Origin: Mycetocola zhujimingii
GTDB taxonomy: Bacteria; Actinomycetota; Actinomycetes; Actinomycetales; Microbacteriaceae
Direction of reading: 5' to 3'
Length of the DNA stretch: 64,000 nt
Assembly: GCF_003065425.1 (NCBI RefSeq)
Contig: NZ_CP026949.1
Span: 1,612,001-1,676,000 of the forward strand
The notes below the pieces were generated by a model. The model was not told the DNA's origin. It saw nothing but the letters and a program-made list of their open reading frames with translations, and searched no databases. Positions 1 to 9,818 of this stretch are shown here, one piece after another. The translations under genes were made by a program, and so were the position numbers. The stretch's first letter is position 1; each line of letters opens with the position of its first letter.

Positions 1-163
1 AGTCGAGGCCCGCTTTCCTTGCGGCGTCGGCGAGGGCCGCGCCGACAACAGCAGCTGTTTCGCCGGTGTCGGCGCTGCCCTTGTCGCCGCCGGGGTCGCC
101 GTCGAGGTTACTGGCGGGCGCGGCCTGCCCGGCCGTTGTGCTGTCCTCGTCGTGGCCCGGCAT
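1..163 (-). CDS. DUF3159-family protein, N-terminal part (cut by window start)
   Basis: The reading frame starts with ATG at 163 and runs off the left edge, so only about 54 N-terminal residues are present. They are acidic and Gly/Ala/Ser-rich and end in a segment reading A-x-A-D-A-A-R-K-A-G-L, which resembles the conserved start of DUF3159 (a multi-pass membrane family of unknown function). The start overlaps the stop of the upstream DUF3710 gene as TGATG, indicating translational coupling. The family call is inference from that short motif plus the usual actinobacterial order dut-DUF3710-DUF3159; the membrane part lies outside the window. Confidence 0.5.
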   Translation of the reverse strand, partial: MPGHDEDSTTAGQAAPASNLDGDPGGDKGSADTGETAAVVGAALADAARKAGLD

Positions 164-900
164 CAGTCCGTCCGAGCCGCCGTCGGCGGCATCACGAGCG
201 GGATCAGGTCGCGCGGAGGCATGGGTGCCGAACCGCGGACAACCACAACGCTGCGGAAGAGATCCTCGACGAGTGCAGCAGCTTCCTCCTGGGTCGCTGC
301 GTCACCGGCGATGACACCGCGGAGGAACCAGCGGGGACCGTCGACACCGACGAACCGTGCGATCCGTGTCCCTGGCGCTCCGCCGGCGCTGGCGACAACG
401 GGAACCTCGGCCAGCAGTTCCGGACCGAAAGCGCCATCGCGCTCCGTGACCGTTCCACCCTGCCTGGCGATCTGTTCCTGGATCTGCTCGCGGGTCTCGT
501 GCCACAGTCCCGTGCTGCGGGGCGCGGCGAACGGCTGGATCTGGAGGGTCGAACCTGCGTAGTCGAGTCCGACGGCAACAATGCGCTTCGTGCTCTCCTC
601 GACCTCGAGCCGGAGGTTGAGTCCATCGCGGGGAAGGATCTTTACACCGCCGAGATCGATGTACGGCCTGACCGGGTTGGCCTCTGACTCGTCGAACGGG
701 CCATCGCTTGCGCGGTTGTCCGGCGCGGACTTCGAGATATCGAGCGCGTCCGGCTCCTCGGCGTCCTCGGACTCCGCAAGTTCAGTCGATGGGTTTGAGT
801 CATCGACGTCGGCAACATCCACATCGGTCGACTCGGACTCATCCTGAACGTCGACGTCGGGATTGGCTGCCGCTTCGATGTTCTTTTTCTTCTTGCTCAT
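163..900 (-). CDS. DUF3710 domain-containing protein
   Basis: 245 residues. The first ~75 residues are low-complexity and acidic (Asp/Glu/Ser repeats after a poly-Lys start); the conserved DUF3710 body follows with 'VRPYIDLGGVKI', 'GSTLQIQPFAAPRSTGLW', and near the C-terminus 'GPRWFLRGVI' and a hydrophobic 'DLFRSVVVVRG' stretch. No enzymatic motif and no membrane helix are visible. The gene is sandwiched between dut and the DUF3159 gene with TGATG stop/start overlaps on both sides, so the three are one translationally coupled operon. Its function is unknown; the constant link with dUTPase is conserved in actinobacteria but not explained. Confidence 0.88.
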   Translation of the reverse strand: MSKKKKNIEAAANPDVDVQDESESTDVDVADVDDSNPSTELAESEDAEEPDALDISKSAPDNRASDGPFDESEANPVRPYIDLGGVKILPRDGLNLRLEVEESTKRIVAVGLDYAGSTLQIQPFAAPRSTGLWHETREQIQEQIARQGGTVTERDGAFGPELLAEVPVVASAGGAPGTRIARFVGVDGPRWFLRGVIAGDAATQEEAAALVEDLFRSVVVVRGSAPMPPRDLIPLVMPPTAARTD

Positions 901-1355
901 GACTGGGCTCCTGTCTGGATCGTGTCGTAACCGGTGGAACCGAAACCCCTGTCCCCGCGGAGGCTGCCCGGCAGCGTCTCGACCGGCACAAATCTGGCCT
1001 TCGAAACCGGCATGACGATCATCTGTGCGATCCTGTCCCCCGCCGAAATCGTGTACGGCTCGCTGCTGTCGGTGTTCAGCAGCGTCACGCGGATTTCGCC
1101 ACGGTATCCGGCGTCGACGGTACCCGGCGAATTGACGACGGTGATGCCGTGCTTGGACGCCAGGCCGGAACGGGGAACCACAAAGGCTACATAGCCGTCG
1201 GGAAGGGCGATCGATACGCCGGTTCCGACGACCCGTCGCTCGCCCGGCTGGAGTGTCAGGTCTTCAGTAGACTTGAGATCAGCGCCCGCATCGCCCGGGT
1301 GGGCGTAGTTGGGCAGTTCCGGGGCGACAATGAGTACGTCTACGCTTTCGGTCAC
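897..1355 (-). CDS. dut: dUTP diphosphatase (dUTPase)
   Basis: Hydrolyses dUTP to dUMP and pyrophosphate, keeping uracil out of DNA and supplying the dTMP precursor; a cytosolic homotrimer in the family. The five trimeric-dUTPase motifs are present in order: GDAGADL (motif 1), PRSGLA (2), the VDAGYRGEI substrate loop (3), GDRIAQMI (4) and the glycine-rich C-terminal RGDRGFGSTG (5). I chose the GTG at 1355 (152 residues, usual length) because the frame upstream is unlike any dUTPase; the annotated frame could be opened further to 1466. The stop overlaps the DUF3710 start as TGATG. Divergent from the DUF3093 gene. Confidence 0.95.
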   Translation of the reverse strand: MTESVDVLIVAPELPNYAHPGDAGADLKSTEDLTLQPGERRVVGTGVSIALPDGYVAFVVPRSGLASKHGITVVNSPGTVDAGYRGEIRVTLLNTDSSEPYTISAGDRIAQMIVMPVSKARFVPVETLPGSLRGDRGFGSTGYDTIQTGAQS

Positions 1356-1393
1356 GTGTCGAGGGTAGTGCAGAAGTCTGGATGAGAAGAGAC

Positions 1394-1855
1394 ATGGCCG
1401 AATATCGAGAACGTTTATGGCCTGCCGTGTGGATCGTCTGCGTGACGGCACTCGTGATCCCGGCAAGCCTGCTGGTGCTGGCTCCGATCTCAGTGGTCGC
1501 CGGCGCTGTCACCGGGGTGGTGCTTTACCTCGGCTGCCTTCTCCTCTTTATTTACGGTGCGCCGGTGATCGAGGTGAAGGACGGCATCCTCAGTGTCGGG
1601 CGCGCATCGATTCCCGTGCGGCTGATCGGAGATGCCCAAGCTTTCGACGGTGATGAAGCGACCCTCGAGCGAGGCCAGCGCCTCGACGCGCGAGCGTTCC
1701 TCGTCATCCGTGGCGGCATCCGCGGTGTCGTCAGGCTGCAGATCGTCGACCCGATCGACCCGACACCCTACTGGTTGCTGTCATCGCGCCACCCAACAAA
1801 ACTGGCCGCTGCGATCTCGCGATCACAACGGCCAGATGTTCCCATCAAGACTTAG
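1394..1855 (+). CDS. DUF3093 family membrane protein
   Basis: About 153 residues. It opens with AEYRERLWPAVW, typical for DUF3093, followed by two closely spaced hydrophobic helices (roughly residues 12-55: 'VWIVCVTALVIPASLLVLAP' and 'VAGAVTGVVLYLGCLLLFIY') and a soluble C-terminal domain of about 100 residues with 'VKDGILSVGRASIPVRLIG' style beta-strands, like a small bacterial PH fold. Function unknown. The start at 1394 is preferred over ATG 1382 because a purine-rich GAGAAGAG sits just upstream, but both are possible. Its TAG stop overlaps the stop of the convergent DUF4193 gene by 3 bases. Confidence 0.85.
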   Translation: MAEYRERLWPAVWIVCVTALVIPASLLVLAPISVVAGAVTGVVLYLGCLLLFIYGAPVIEVKDGILSVGRASIPVRLIGDAQAFDGDEATLERGQRLDARAFLVIRGGIRGVVRLQIVDPIDPTPYWLLSSRHPTKLAAAISRSQRPDVPIKT

Positions 1856-2145
1856 GCTGCGCACTCCAGGCAGACCGGTCCGAGCTTGGACTCGTGATCG
1901 ATCTGTGAGCGGTGCTTCACGAGGAAGCACTCAACGCAGGTGAACTCGTCAGCCTGCGGGGGCAACACAACAACGTCCAGGTCCAGGTCCGAAAGGTCGG
2001 CGCCCGGCAGATCGAAACCACCAGGATTGTCGGCATCTTCGTCGCCGACCGATCCTGACAGTTTGTCTGGCACGCGCTCCTTGAGGGCCTCAATCGACTC
2101 TGAATCGTCGTCGGTCTTCCTTGGGGCGTCGTAATCCGTTGCCAT
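1852..2145 (-). CDS. DUF4193 family small zinc-ribbon-like protein
   Basis: 97 residues starting MATDYDAPRK, the usual start of DUF4193 (an in-frame ATG lies two codons upstream at 2151). The N-terminal half is acidic and disordered; the C-terminal 40 residues hold two CxxC pairs, FTCVECFLV and VCLECAA at the very end, which look like a four-cysteine metal site. The family is an actinobacterial conserved hypothetical; a role in RNA polymerase or nucleic-acid binding would be speculation. Convergent with DUF3093 and divergent from sepH. Confidence 0.88.
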   Translation of the reverse strand: MATDYDAPRKTDDDSESIEALKERVPDKLSGSVGDEDADNPGGFDLPGADLSDLDLDVVVLPPQADEFTCVECFLVKHRSQIDHESKLGPVCLECAA

Positions 2146-2343
2146 TTCCATCCACTTCTTGTTGTCTTCCGATCGCTTCGGCGGCCACAGTTTGCATCAA
2201 TCTGGATCGAATAGCAAACCGGCTTTGGCCTCTGAGAAGCGACACGGTGTGGAACCCACGGCACGCCCACTGTATTCCCACGTAAATGGCACATGCCGTG
2301 ACACCATTTGGATAACAAATCACAGCCTGAGAGGCAGTTGATC

Positions 2344-3378
2344 ATGCACGATTTGAAGGTCATTGGCGTTGAAGACGGCGCCCTCATCGCCGCGACAGAG
2401 AGCGGCGAGCGTTTTCGTCTCGTTATCGACGAGGTTTTGCAGTCCCATGTGCGCCGCAGCCGCAAGGAGCCGTCACAGGGTCCAAAGCCGAGCCCGCGTG
2501 AGGTTCAGGCCCACATCAGGTCAGGGCTGTCGGCCGAGGAGGTCGCCGACATCACCGGTGCCGACCTCGAGTACGTTCAGCGCTTCGAGGGCCCTGTTCT
2601 CGCTGAGCGCGAACACATCGTCGGTGCTGCACTGAGTGTGCATGTCCTGACCACCATCGACCCGACGCGCGAGGACGACGACGACACCTTTGGCTCAGCC
2701 ATCAGGGCACGTCTCGAATCGCTCGGCGCGTCCGAGGAACGGTGGACCAGCTGGAAGGAGCCCTCGGGCGGCTGGGTGGTCAAGCTGGCGTTCACGGCCA
2801 GCGAGATCGACCACGATGCGCGGTGGAGCTTCGAGCCGAAGAAGCAGGCTCTCGCACCGATGAACAGTGAAGCGGTGACGCTGTCGAAGCAGGGCGAACT
2901 CCCACAGCAGGGCCTCATCCCCCGCCTTCGCGCCGTCGAGCGCGACGACTCACGTCCCGATGACAGCCGGTTCGACAGCGGAGCTTTCAACTTCCGCGAC
3001 AGCTCCGATGAGAGCCTCGACCTGTCACCGACCATCGACATCTCTGCGCTCGGCCGCCCGCAGGCATCCTCGAAGGCAGCCGCCGCAGCCGCGATCAACC
3101 GGGCGGAAGACGCCGGCTCGCAGTCGAACCAGACCGCTGATTTGCTCGAGGCGCTGCGTAAGCGCCGGGGCGAACGAGAATCCGCGCACACCGACGAAGC
3201 ACAGCTGGAAACAGCGAAGGCTCCGAGGGCTGATGCCCCTCTCCCCGACAAGCCGCAGCCGGCTCCGACGCCCGCCGAGGCACCGGTCACCCCGGCACGC
3301 GGCAGCGGCAAGCGCGGCCGCACGTCAATGCCGTCGTGGGACGAAATCGTCTTCGGGGCGCGTACCGACGAAGACTGA
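2344..3378 (+). CDS. sepH: Septation protein SepH (DUF3071)
   Basis: 344 residues from ATG 2344 (a GAGAGG lies about 10 bases upstream; the frame is open to 2308). SepH is an actinobacterial cell-division protein that binds FtsZ and stimulates its assembly. The N-terminal DUF3071 domain begins HDLKVIGVEDGALI and contains a helix-turn-helix-like segment around residues 50-80 (SPREVQAHIRSGLSAEEVAD ... VQRFEGPVLAERE). It is followed by a long, low-complexity, charged linker (~residues 160-330) and a short conserved C-terminal tail, RTSMPSWDEIVFGAR, characteristic of the family. Monocistronic by position, between DUF4193 and a convergent phosphodiesterase-like gene. Confidence 0.92.
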   Translation: MHDLKVIGVEDGALIAATESGERFRLVIDEVLQSHVRRSRKEPSQGPKPSPREVQAHIRSGLSAEEVADITGADLEYVQRFEGPVLAEREHIVGAALSVHVLTTIDPTREDDDDTFGSAIRARLESLGASEERWTSWKEPSGGWVVKLAFTASEIDHDARWSFEPKKQALAPMNSEAVTLSKQGELPQQGLIPRLRAVERDDSRPDDSRFDSGAFNFRDSSDESLDLSPTIDISALGRPQASSKAAAAAAINRAEDAGSQSNQTADLLEALRKRRGERESAHTDEAQLETAKAPRADAPLPDKPQPAPTPAEAPVTPARGSGKRGRTSMPSWDEIVFGARTDED

Positions 3379-3395
3379 GCGGGTCGGGCTCGTCG

Positions 3396-4535
3396 TCAGC
3401 GCTGAAAGGCGCCGAGCCTGATCAGCGGGATCGACCGTTCCTCGTGGGTCAGTGACCCGTGCTGGCCGATCATCTTGCGCGCTGACTGGTCAGCCGGCCG
3501 CGAGTCGTAGTACACGATCCGTTTGCGCGCTGCAACGATCACGTCTCCGATCCGTGGAAGAACCTCCGCGGAGACTTCCCCGAGCAGACCCGACGCCACG
3601 AGTTCTTCGCGGGTGGCCACCCAGGCACGCTGAGATTCGCTCTTTTCCCAGGTCCGCGCGAGGGTCTCCCGATCGGATGCCGTTGCACCCGGCTCAAGAT
3701 AGAGGTGCAGGCAGCGCGGTTCTCCCCCGACGTGCCGCACGCCGTCGATCAGCTCCGGTGCGGTGTCGAACAGCACGTGGGACGACGCCGGAACGTCAAC
3801 TGAGCCGTGGTCGGCGGTCACGAGAAGTCCCGTGCGGGCCGGGAGCTGCGAAGCCAGCGTGGACACCTCGGCGTCGACCGCTTCGAGCACTGACAGCCAC
3901 TGATCCGATTCCCACCCGTACTGGTGCGAGGCCCTATCGAGCTCGGGGATATAGAGGTAGGTCAGCGAACCGGGGTACTCACGCGCCACGCGCACAGCGG
4001 CCGCGCGTCGCTCGGCGATGGTGTTCGCGGACACATAGGTCGCGCCACGCAGGATGGCTCGGGTGAATCCAGACGCCGCGTACTTGGCCTGCCCGATCGC
4101 GAAGGTGCGGATGCCGTCATCGCCCGCCTTTTCGAAGACGGTCCGCTCGCGCTGCCAGGTCTCGGGAAGCATCCGGTCATCCCAGCCGTTCAACTGGTTC
4201 ACGACCCTGTCGTTGGCGGCATCGAGGGTGCGGTAGCCGACGAGTCCGTGTGTGCCGGGGAGCACGCCCGTCGCGAAGGTGGCCAGCGCGGCCGCCGTCG
4301 TCGACGGGAAGACGCTCACGATGGAGTCGCTCTTCGTAGACGTCAGGAAGCGTGCGTGTCCGGCGCGGGCCTGCAGCTGTGACCGCCCGAGTCCGTCGAC
4401 AACAACAACGACGACGGATTCAGCGGCGGGGAGCGAGAGGTCGTTTGGAATCCCCCTGAGCGCAGCGAGGGAATTCGGCAGAACATCGGCAAGGCTGCGG
4501 GCGCCGGCTTTGTCGGTGGGTAGCATTGTGGCCAT
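3396..4535 (-). CDS. Alkaline phosphatase superfamily protein (nucleotide pyrophosphatase/phosphodiesterase-like)
   Basis: 379 residues from ATG 4535 (ATG 4526 is an alternative). The fold is that of type I phosphodiesterase/nucleotide pyrophosphatases: the first metal-binding Asp in '[14 protein letters not shown]', the nucleophilic Thr in '[17 protein letters not shown]', 'PGTHGLVGY', and later '[12 protein letters not shown]' (metal D and H) and '[12 protein letters not shown]' (D-H pair). These are the expected residues for two Zn sites, so it should be catalytically active on a phosphodiester or pyrophosphate; the substrate cannot be read from sequence. No signal peptide is visible. Its 5' end faces the divergent parC with only ~90 bases between starts. 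Confidence 0.88.
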   Translation of the reverse strand: MATMLPTDKAGARSLADVLPNSLAALRGIPNDLSLPAAESVVVVVVDGLGRSQLQARAGHARFLTSTKSDSIVSVFPSTTAAALATFATGVLPGTHGLVGYRTLDAANDRVVNQLNGWDDRMLPETWQRERTVFEKAGDDGIRTFAIGQAKYAASGFTRAILRGATYVSANTIAERRAAAVRVAREYPGSLTYLYIPELDRASHQYGWESDQWLSVLEAVDAEVSTLASQLPARTGLLVTADHGSVDVPASSHVLFDTAPELIDGVRHVGGEPRCLHLYLEPGATASDRETLARTWEKSESQRAWVATREELVASGLLGEVSAEVLPRIGDVIVAARKRIVYYDSRPADQSARKMIGQHGSLTHEERSIPLIRLGAFQR

Positions 4536-4624
4536 CGGGCCAAGTCTGGCACAGAGTCGCGAACGCGGCCCGCTTGCCCGACCGGCATCCGCCATCCTCC
4601 CTCTTCCTGCCCGAGAAACGCCGA

Positions 4625-7102
4625 ATGACCCCGAAGAAAACCCCCGCAGCTCCCGAGTCCTTCACCGAGCGCATCCAGGACGTCGACGTCTCCACAGAAA
4701 TGCAGGGCTCGTTCCTCGAGTACGCATACTCGGTGATCTATTCGCGCGCGCTTCCTGACGCTCGCGACGGGCTCAAGCCGGTCCAGCGTCGCATCCTCTA
4801 CATGATGACCGAGATGGGTCTTCGACCGGAGCGCGGGCACGTGAAGAGCGCTCGAGTGACCGGCGAAGTCATGGGAAAGCTCCACCCGCACGGAGACAGC
4901 GCGATCTACGACGCGCTCGTGCGGCTCGCCCAGTCGTTCACCATGCGTGTGCCCCTCATCGACGGCCACGGTAACTTCGGTTCTCTCGACGACGGTCCCG
5001 CCGCGGCACGGTACACAGAGGCACGCCTCGATGCCGCCGCACTGGCGATGACAGACGGCCTCGACGAAGACGTCGTCAACTTCATCCCGAACTACGACAA
5101 CCAGCTCACGCAGCCCGAGGTCCTCCCCGCCGCGTTCCCGAACCTCCTCGTCAACGGTGCGAGTGGTATCGCGGTCGGTATGGCGACGAACATGGTTCCG
5201 CACAACCTGGTCGAGGTCGTCGGAGCCGCCAGGCACCTGCTCGCCCATCCCGATGCGACCCTCGACGAACTGATGGAGTTCGTGCCAGGCCCTGACCTCC
5301 CCACCGGCGGCACCATCGTCGGACTCGCCGGAATCAAAGACGCGTATGCGACCGGTCGGGGAAGTTTCAAGACGCGGGCAAAGGTCTCGGTCGAGAGTCT
5401 CTCCGCGAGAAAGACCGGGCTCGTCTTTACCGAGCTGCCGTATCTGGTCGGCCCCGAGCGCGTGATCGAGAAGATCAAGGACGGCGTCACCAGCAAGAAG
5501 CTCAGTGGGATCTCGGATGTCACTGACCTCACTGACCGCATGCACGGTCTCCGCCTCGTCGTCGGCATCAAGACCGGGTTCAGCCCGGAGGCAGTGCTCG
5601 AGCAGCTCTACCGGTACACGCCGCTCGAAGACGGCTTCAGCATCAACAATGTGGCGCTTGTCGACGGCGGGCCGCAGACACTCGGTCTCCGCGAGCTGCT
5701 TCAGGTTTATGTGGATCACCGGATCGAGGTCGTGACGCGCCGCTCCTCGTACCGGCTCGCGCGCCGTCGTGAGCGGCTGCACCTCGTCGAGGGAATGCTC
5801 ATCGCGATCGTCGACATCGACGAGGTCATCCAGGTGATCCGGGCGAGCAACGACACCGACCAGGCCCGCACCCGTCTCATCGAAGTTTTCGACCTCTCGC
5901 AACTGCAGGCCGAGTACATCCTCGAACTGCGATTGCGCCGGCTGACCCGGTTCTCCCGGATCGAACTCGAGGCCGAACGCGACAAGCTCAAGGCAGAGAT
6001 CGCTGAGCTCGAACTGTTGCTCTCCAGCGAAGCGCTCATCCGCAAACAGGTGTCCGTCGAGCTCGCTGACGTCGCCGAGCGCTTCGGTACGCCCCGCCGT
6101 ACCCTGCTCACCGAGGCACGACCCAGCATCGCGACCGCCGCGGCCAAACGCCAGTCGGCCCAGCTCGAAGTTGCTGACGTGCCCTGCAGGGTCTACCTGT
6201 CATCGACGGGCCGCGCGCTCCGCATTGACCTGACCGAACGCGCCGAGGGCGAGGCGCCCGCCGGCAGCGCCCGCGCCCGGAGGCGCACGAAACACGACGC
6301 CATCCTGTCGACGCTCGAGACGACATCCCGCTCTGAGATCGGTGCTGTGACGTCACTCGGCCGCCTGATCAGGTTCAGCCCGGTCGACCTGCCCGTTGTG
6401 CCCGTCAACTCGCTGCAGCTGGGCGCTGGCGTGAAGATCGGCGATTACCTGGCGTTGCCGAACAAGGCCGAGCGCGTGCTCGCCCTCGTCTCGCTCGAGA
6501 GCACTGATGCGATAGCTCTCGGCACCCGGCACGGCGTGGTCAAGCGCGTGAGCCCCGGAGACTGGCCGAACAAGCCGGAGTTCGAGATCATCGGCCTCAA
6601 ACCCAAGGATGAGGTCGTCGGAGCCGTGCAGGCCCCCGAGTCAACGGATCTCGTCTTTGTCACCTCCGCGGCGCAACTGCTTCACTTCCCGGCATCCGCG
6701 GTTCGGCCGCAGGGCCGGCCGGCCGGAGGCATGGCGGGCATGACCCTTCCTGTGGACAGCCACGTGATCTTCTTCGGTGCGGTCGACCCGGGCGCAGACG
6801 TTTCTGTGGCCACCGTGTCGGTCAGCAGCGAGACAATTCCCGGCACTGACCCCGGTCGTGCGAAGGTGTCGGCATTCTCCGAGTACCCGGCAAAGGGCCG
6901 TGCGACAGGCGGAGTACGCACCCACACGTTCCTGAGGGGTGAGGACATGCTCGCCCTGGCCTGGGTGGGCCCGACCCCGGCGATGGCTGTGGGACCCGAT
7001 GGGTCAGCCAGGACGCTGCCTGAGGTCGGCGCGAAGCGTGACGCGTCTGGCACGATGATCGACTCGGTGATCGGCTTCATCGGCAGCGAGATCACGGTCT
7101 AG
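4625..7102 (+). CDS. parC: DNA topoisomerase IV / gyrase-type subunit A
   Basis: 825 residues. Type IIA topoisomerase breakage-reunion subunit: [20 protein letters not shown], the winged-helix segment with [15 protein letters not shown], and the catalytic tyrosine Tyr130 in AARYTEARL, followed by a coiled-coil (about 410-480) and a C-terminal beta-pinwheel with weak repeats (for example '[11 protein letters not shown]'). The GyrA-box is not evident, which fits a topoisomerase IV rather than a gyrase, and the partner parE is convergent just downstream. The ATG at 4625 was preferred because homology starts there; the frame is open to 4526. Confidence 0.93.
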   Translation: MTPKKTPAAPESFTERIQDVDVSTEMQGSFLEYAYSVIYSRALPDARDGLKPVQRRILYMMTEMGLRPERGHVKSARVTGEVMGKLHPHGDSAIYDALVRLAQSFTMRVPLIDGHGNFGSLDDGPAAARYTEARLDAAALAMTDGLDEDVVNFIPNYDNQLTQPEVLPAAFPNLLVNGASGIAVGMATNMVPHNLVEVVGAARHLLAHPDATLDELMEFVPGPDLPTGGTIVGLAGIKDAYATGRGSFKTRAKVSVESLSARKTGLVFTELPYLVGPERVIEKIKDGVTSKKLSGISDVTDLTDRMHGLRLVVGIKTGFSPEAVLEQLYRYTPLEDGFSINNVALVDGGPQTLGLRELLQVYVDHRIEVVTRRSSYRLARRRERLHLVEGMLIAIVDIDEVIQVIRASNDTDQARTRLIEVFDLSQLQAEYILELRLRRLTRFSRIELEAERDKLKAEIAELELLLSSEALIRKQVSVELADVAERFGTPRRTLLTEARPSIATAAAKRQSAQLEVADVPCRVYLSSTGRALRIDLTERAEGEAPAGSARARRRTKHDAILSTLETTSRSEIGAVTSLGRLIRFSPVDLPVVPVNSLQLGAGVKIGDYLALPNKAERVLALVSLESTDAIALGTRHGVVKRVSPGDWPNKPEFEIIGLKPKDEVVGAVQAPESTDLVFVTSAAQLLHFPASAVRPQGRPAGGMAGMTLPVDSHVIFFGAVDPGADVSVATVSVSSETIPGTDPGRAKVSAFSEYPAKGRATGGVRTHTFLRGEDMLALAWVGPTPAMAVGPDGSARTLPEVGAKRDASGTMIDSVIGFIGSEITV

Positions 7103-7123
7103 GCCCACTCGCGGTCCGCTGCC

Positions 7124-7200
7124 CTCGAGAACACCTGTTCCGGTCGAGAACACCCGTTCCAACGGATGATCTCGACCGCTCTGGGTGATCTCGACTCTGG
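7124..7200. repeat. Tandem and inverted repeats between convergent parC and parE
   Basis: An 18-base unit (CTCGAGAACACCTGTTCC, 7124-7141) is repeated almost exactly 19 bases later (GTCGAGAACACCCGTTCC, 7143-7160). Immediately afterwards GATCTCGAC occurs twice (7168-7176 and 7187-7195), partly complementary to the first units, so GGTCGAGAACACCC (7142-7155) can pair imperfectly with GGGTGATCTCGAC. It fills most of the 120 bp between the two stop codons and may serve as a bidirectional terminator, but no T-tract follows. Confidence 0.5.
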
Positions 7201-7222
7201 GTGAGCTCGGCGAACCGCTCCG

Positions 7223-9304
7223 CTAAACGTCGATGCGGTCGCGGTTGAGCCGGTCAGAACTGTCGATGATGAACTCCTTGCGTGGCGCAACATCGTTGCC
7301 CATCAGCAGCTCGAACACCTGCGCGGCCTGCTCGGCGTCAGGAACCTGCACCCGGCGAAGCGTCCGGTGGCGTCGGTCCATCGTCGTGGTGGCCAGCTGG
7401 TCAGCATCCATCTCGCCGAGGCCCTTGTAGCGCTGAATCGGCTCGAGGTAGCGCTTGTTCGTCTTCTTAAGGTTCGCGAGCACGGCGTGCAGCTCCTGCT
7501 CGGAGTACGTGTAGATCGTGTCGTTCGGCTTTGAGCCGGGGTTGACGACGATCACCCTGTGGAGCGGCGGCACGGCGGCGAATACCCGTCCCTCGGCAAT
7601 CATGGGTCGCATGTACCGGAAGAACAGGGTGAGCAGCAGCGTACGGATGTGCGCACCGTCGACGTCGGCGTCGCTCATGATGATGACCTTGCCGTAGCGC
7701 GCGGCGGAGATGTCGAAGCTGCGGCCGGAGCCCGCTCCGATCACCTGGATGATCGAGGCACACTCGCTGTTCGACAGCATGTCGGACACGGATGCCTTCT
7801 GCACGTTGAGAATCTTTCCCCGGATCGGGAGGAGAGCCTGGTACTCGCTGTCTCGCGCGTTCTTTGCCGTGCCGAGCGCCGAGTCGCCCTCAACGATCAG
7901 CAACTCGCTGTTCGCCACGTCGTTCGACCGGCAGTCGACGAGCTTCGCCGGGAGCGTCGAGCTCTCGAGGGCATTTTTGCGCCTCTGGGTCTCCTTGTGC
8001 GCACGGGCGGAGATCCGCGACTTCATCTCGGAGACGACCTTGTCGAGCACGAGTGCGGTCTGTGCCTTGTCGTCGCGCTTAGGTGAGGAGAATCGTTCCT
8101 TCAGAGCCTTGGTCACAACGGCGGACACGATGTTACGTGCTGCCGGGGTGCCGAGGACCTCTTTGGTCTGGCCCTCGAACTGCGGCTCGGGCAGGCGCAC
8201 GGTCAGCACCGCCGTGAGGCCCGCAAGCACATCGTCCTTTTCGAGCTTGTCGTTGCCGACCTTGAGCCTGCGGGAGTTGAGTTCAACCTGCTGGCGCAGG
8301 AACTTGAGCAGTCCCTGGTCGAACCCGAGCTGGTGGGAACCACCCTTGGGGGTCGCGATGATGTTGACAAAGCTCTTGGTGACGGTGTCGTACCCGGTAC
8401 CCCAGCGCAGGGCGATATCGACTTCACAGGTGCGCTCGAGTTCGGTCGGCACCATGGCGCCGCTGTCATTCAGCACCGGTACCGTCTCGGTGAACGTGCC
8501 CGAGCCCTGGAGTCGCCAGACATCGGTGACCGGTGTGTCGGTGGCGAGGTGCTCGACGAACTCCGAGATGCCTCCCTCGTACTGGAACAGGTGCGAACCA
8601 GCGTCGGGTGAACGCCGGTCATCGATGGTGAGGGCGAGTCCGGGGATGAGGAACGCGGTCTGCCGGGCGCGGGCGACCAGATCGTCCATCTGGAACGCGG
8701 CCCCCTTGGTGAAGATCTGCCGGTCAGCCCAGTAGCGGACACGCGAACCTGTCACGCCCTTCTTGACCTTGCCGACCACGCGCAGTTCGCTTCCGAACTC
8801 GAACGGCGTGAACGGGGCATCCGGGCTCGGCTCGCGGCCCTTGTCGTCGAAGATCCCAGGCTCACCGCGGTGGAACGACATCGCCCATGTCTTGCCGTCA
8901 CGATCGACCTCGACGTCGAGTCGCTCGCTCAGCGCGTTGACGACAGAGGCGCCGACACCGTGGAGGCCACCGGACGCGGCGTACGACCCTGACCCGAACT
9001 TTCCACCGGCGTGAAGCTTCGTGAACACGACCTCGACACCACTCAGCCCGGTCTTCGGTTCGATGTCGACGGGGATGCCGCGGGCACGGTCGCGAACTTC
9101 GACGCTTCCGTCTTCGTGCAGCACAACATCGATGTGGTCCCCATGGCCGCCGAGCGCCTCATCGACCGAGTTGTCGATGATCTCCCAGAGACAGTGCATG
9201 AGACCGCGTGAGTCCGTGGACCCGATATACATTCCGGGACGCTTGCGCACGGCCTCGAGACCCTCGAGGACAGACAGGTGGCGGGCGGAATAGTCAGAAC
9301 TCAC
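7223..9304 (-). CDS. parE: DNA topoisomerase IV / gyrase-type subunit B
   Basis: 693 residues, typical length. GHKL ATPase domain at the N-terminus (VRKRPGMYIGSTDSRGL, IIDNSVDEALGG with the catalytic Glu/Asn, GGLHGVGASVVNALS), transducer domain, then a Toprim domain with LLIVEGDSALGTAKNARD (catalytic Glu) and the SDADVDGAHI metal motif. The protein ends shortly after RRHRTLRRVQV ... DVAPRKEFI. It pairs with the ParC encoded convergently, separated by only 120 bp; together they form the decatenase, or a second gyrase-like enzyme. ATG 9304. Confidence 0.94.
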   Translation of the reverse strand: MSSDYSARHLSVLEGLEAVRKRPGMYIGSTDSRGLMHCLWEIIDNSVDEALGGHGDHIDVVLHEDGSVEVRDRARGIPVDIEPKTGLSGVEVVFTKLHAGGKFGSGSYAASGGLHGVGASVVNALSERLDVEVDRDGKTWAMSFHRGEPGIFDDKGREPSPDAPFTPFEFGSELRVVGKVKKGVTGSRVRYWADRQIFTKGAAFQMDDLVARARQTAFLIPGLALTIDDRRSPDAGSHLFQYEGGISEFVEHLATDTPVTDVWRLQGSGTFTETVPVLNDSGAMVPTELERTCEVDIALRWGTGYDTVTKSFVNIIATPKGGSHQLGFDQGLLKFLRQQVELNSRRLKVGNDKLEKDDVLAGLTAVLTVRLPEPQFEGQTKEVLGTPAARNIVSAVVTKALKERFSSPKRDDKAQTALVLDKVVSEMKSRISARAHKETQRRKNALESSTLPAKLVDCRSNDVANSELLIVEGDSALGTAKNARDSEYQALLPIRGKILNVQKASVSDMLSNSECASIIQVIGAGSGRSFDISAARYGKVIIMSDADVDGAHIRTLLLTLFFRYMRPMIAEGRVFAAVPPLHRVIVVNPGSKPNDTIYTYSEQELHAVLANLKKTNKRYLEPIQRYKGLGEMDADQLATTTMDRRHRTLRRVQVPDAEQAAQVFELLMGNDVAPRKEFIIDSSDRLNRDRIDV

Positions 9305-9483
9305 CTCACAAGCCTATAGACGGTGAGACGGGAAACCGCCCAAGACACGAGAGGCATTCGCCTCCGTCTCCCCCGGTCTACGCGCAGAGCGAAATACCCG
9401 CGCGAGTGGGCCGATTCCCGGGTTCGCGTGGTTTCATTGGGTTACAAGGCATTTAGGTCGAAACGCGAGGTCAGGAGGAGCTC

Positions 9484-9729
9484 ATGTCAGAGGGAGAAAA
9501 CGGTACGGTCGGAAGAGAGACCGGCGCCGTTGACACGCTTGAGCCAAAGCTGACGGCGGCTGACCGCTGCGACAGCTGCGGTGCCCAGGCCTACATCCGT
9601 GTTGTCGTCAAGAGCGGCGAACTGCTGTTCTGCGCACACCACGGCAAGAAGTACCAGGAAAAGCTCAGTGCGATCGCACACAGCTGGCACGACGAGTCTT
9701 CGAGGCTTCTCGAAGACCAGCGCGCCTGA
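9484..9729 (+). CDS. DUF7455 small protein (Cys-pair protein near sigA)
   Basis: 81 residues, with a near-perfect ribosome-binding site (AGGAGGAG, 5 bases before ATG 9484). After ~25 variable residues the conserved core reads LTAADRCDSCGAQAYIRVV, LLFCAHHGKKYQEKL. The CxxC and the later C-x-H-H give a likely mononuclear Zn site. In actinobacteria this family sits next to the principal sigma factor gene, as here (convergent, with murT/gatD between). No function is established as far as I know. Followed by a strong bidirectional terminator. Confidence 0.85.
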   Translation: MSEGENGTVGRETGAVDTLEPKLTAADRCDSCGAQAYIRVVVKSGELLFCAHHGKKYQEKLSAIAHSWHDESSRLLEDQRA

Positions 9730-9754
9730 CTGCCGCCGTCTCGTACAGACACAT

Positions 9755-9788
9755 AAAAAACGCCGCCCGGAGCCGGGCGGCGTTTTTT
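9755..9788. terminator. Bidirectional intrinsic terminator
   Basis: Perfect 10-bp GC-rich stem CGCCGCCCGG (9761-9770), a 2-base AG loop and CCGGGCGGCG (9773-9782), flanked by A6 on the left and T6 on the right. It can end transcription of the DUF7455 gene from the left and of gatD from the right. Confidence 0.92.
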
Positions 9789-9818
9789 CGTGCTCCCGCC
9801 TGGTGGCGGGTTCACGGG

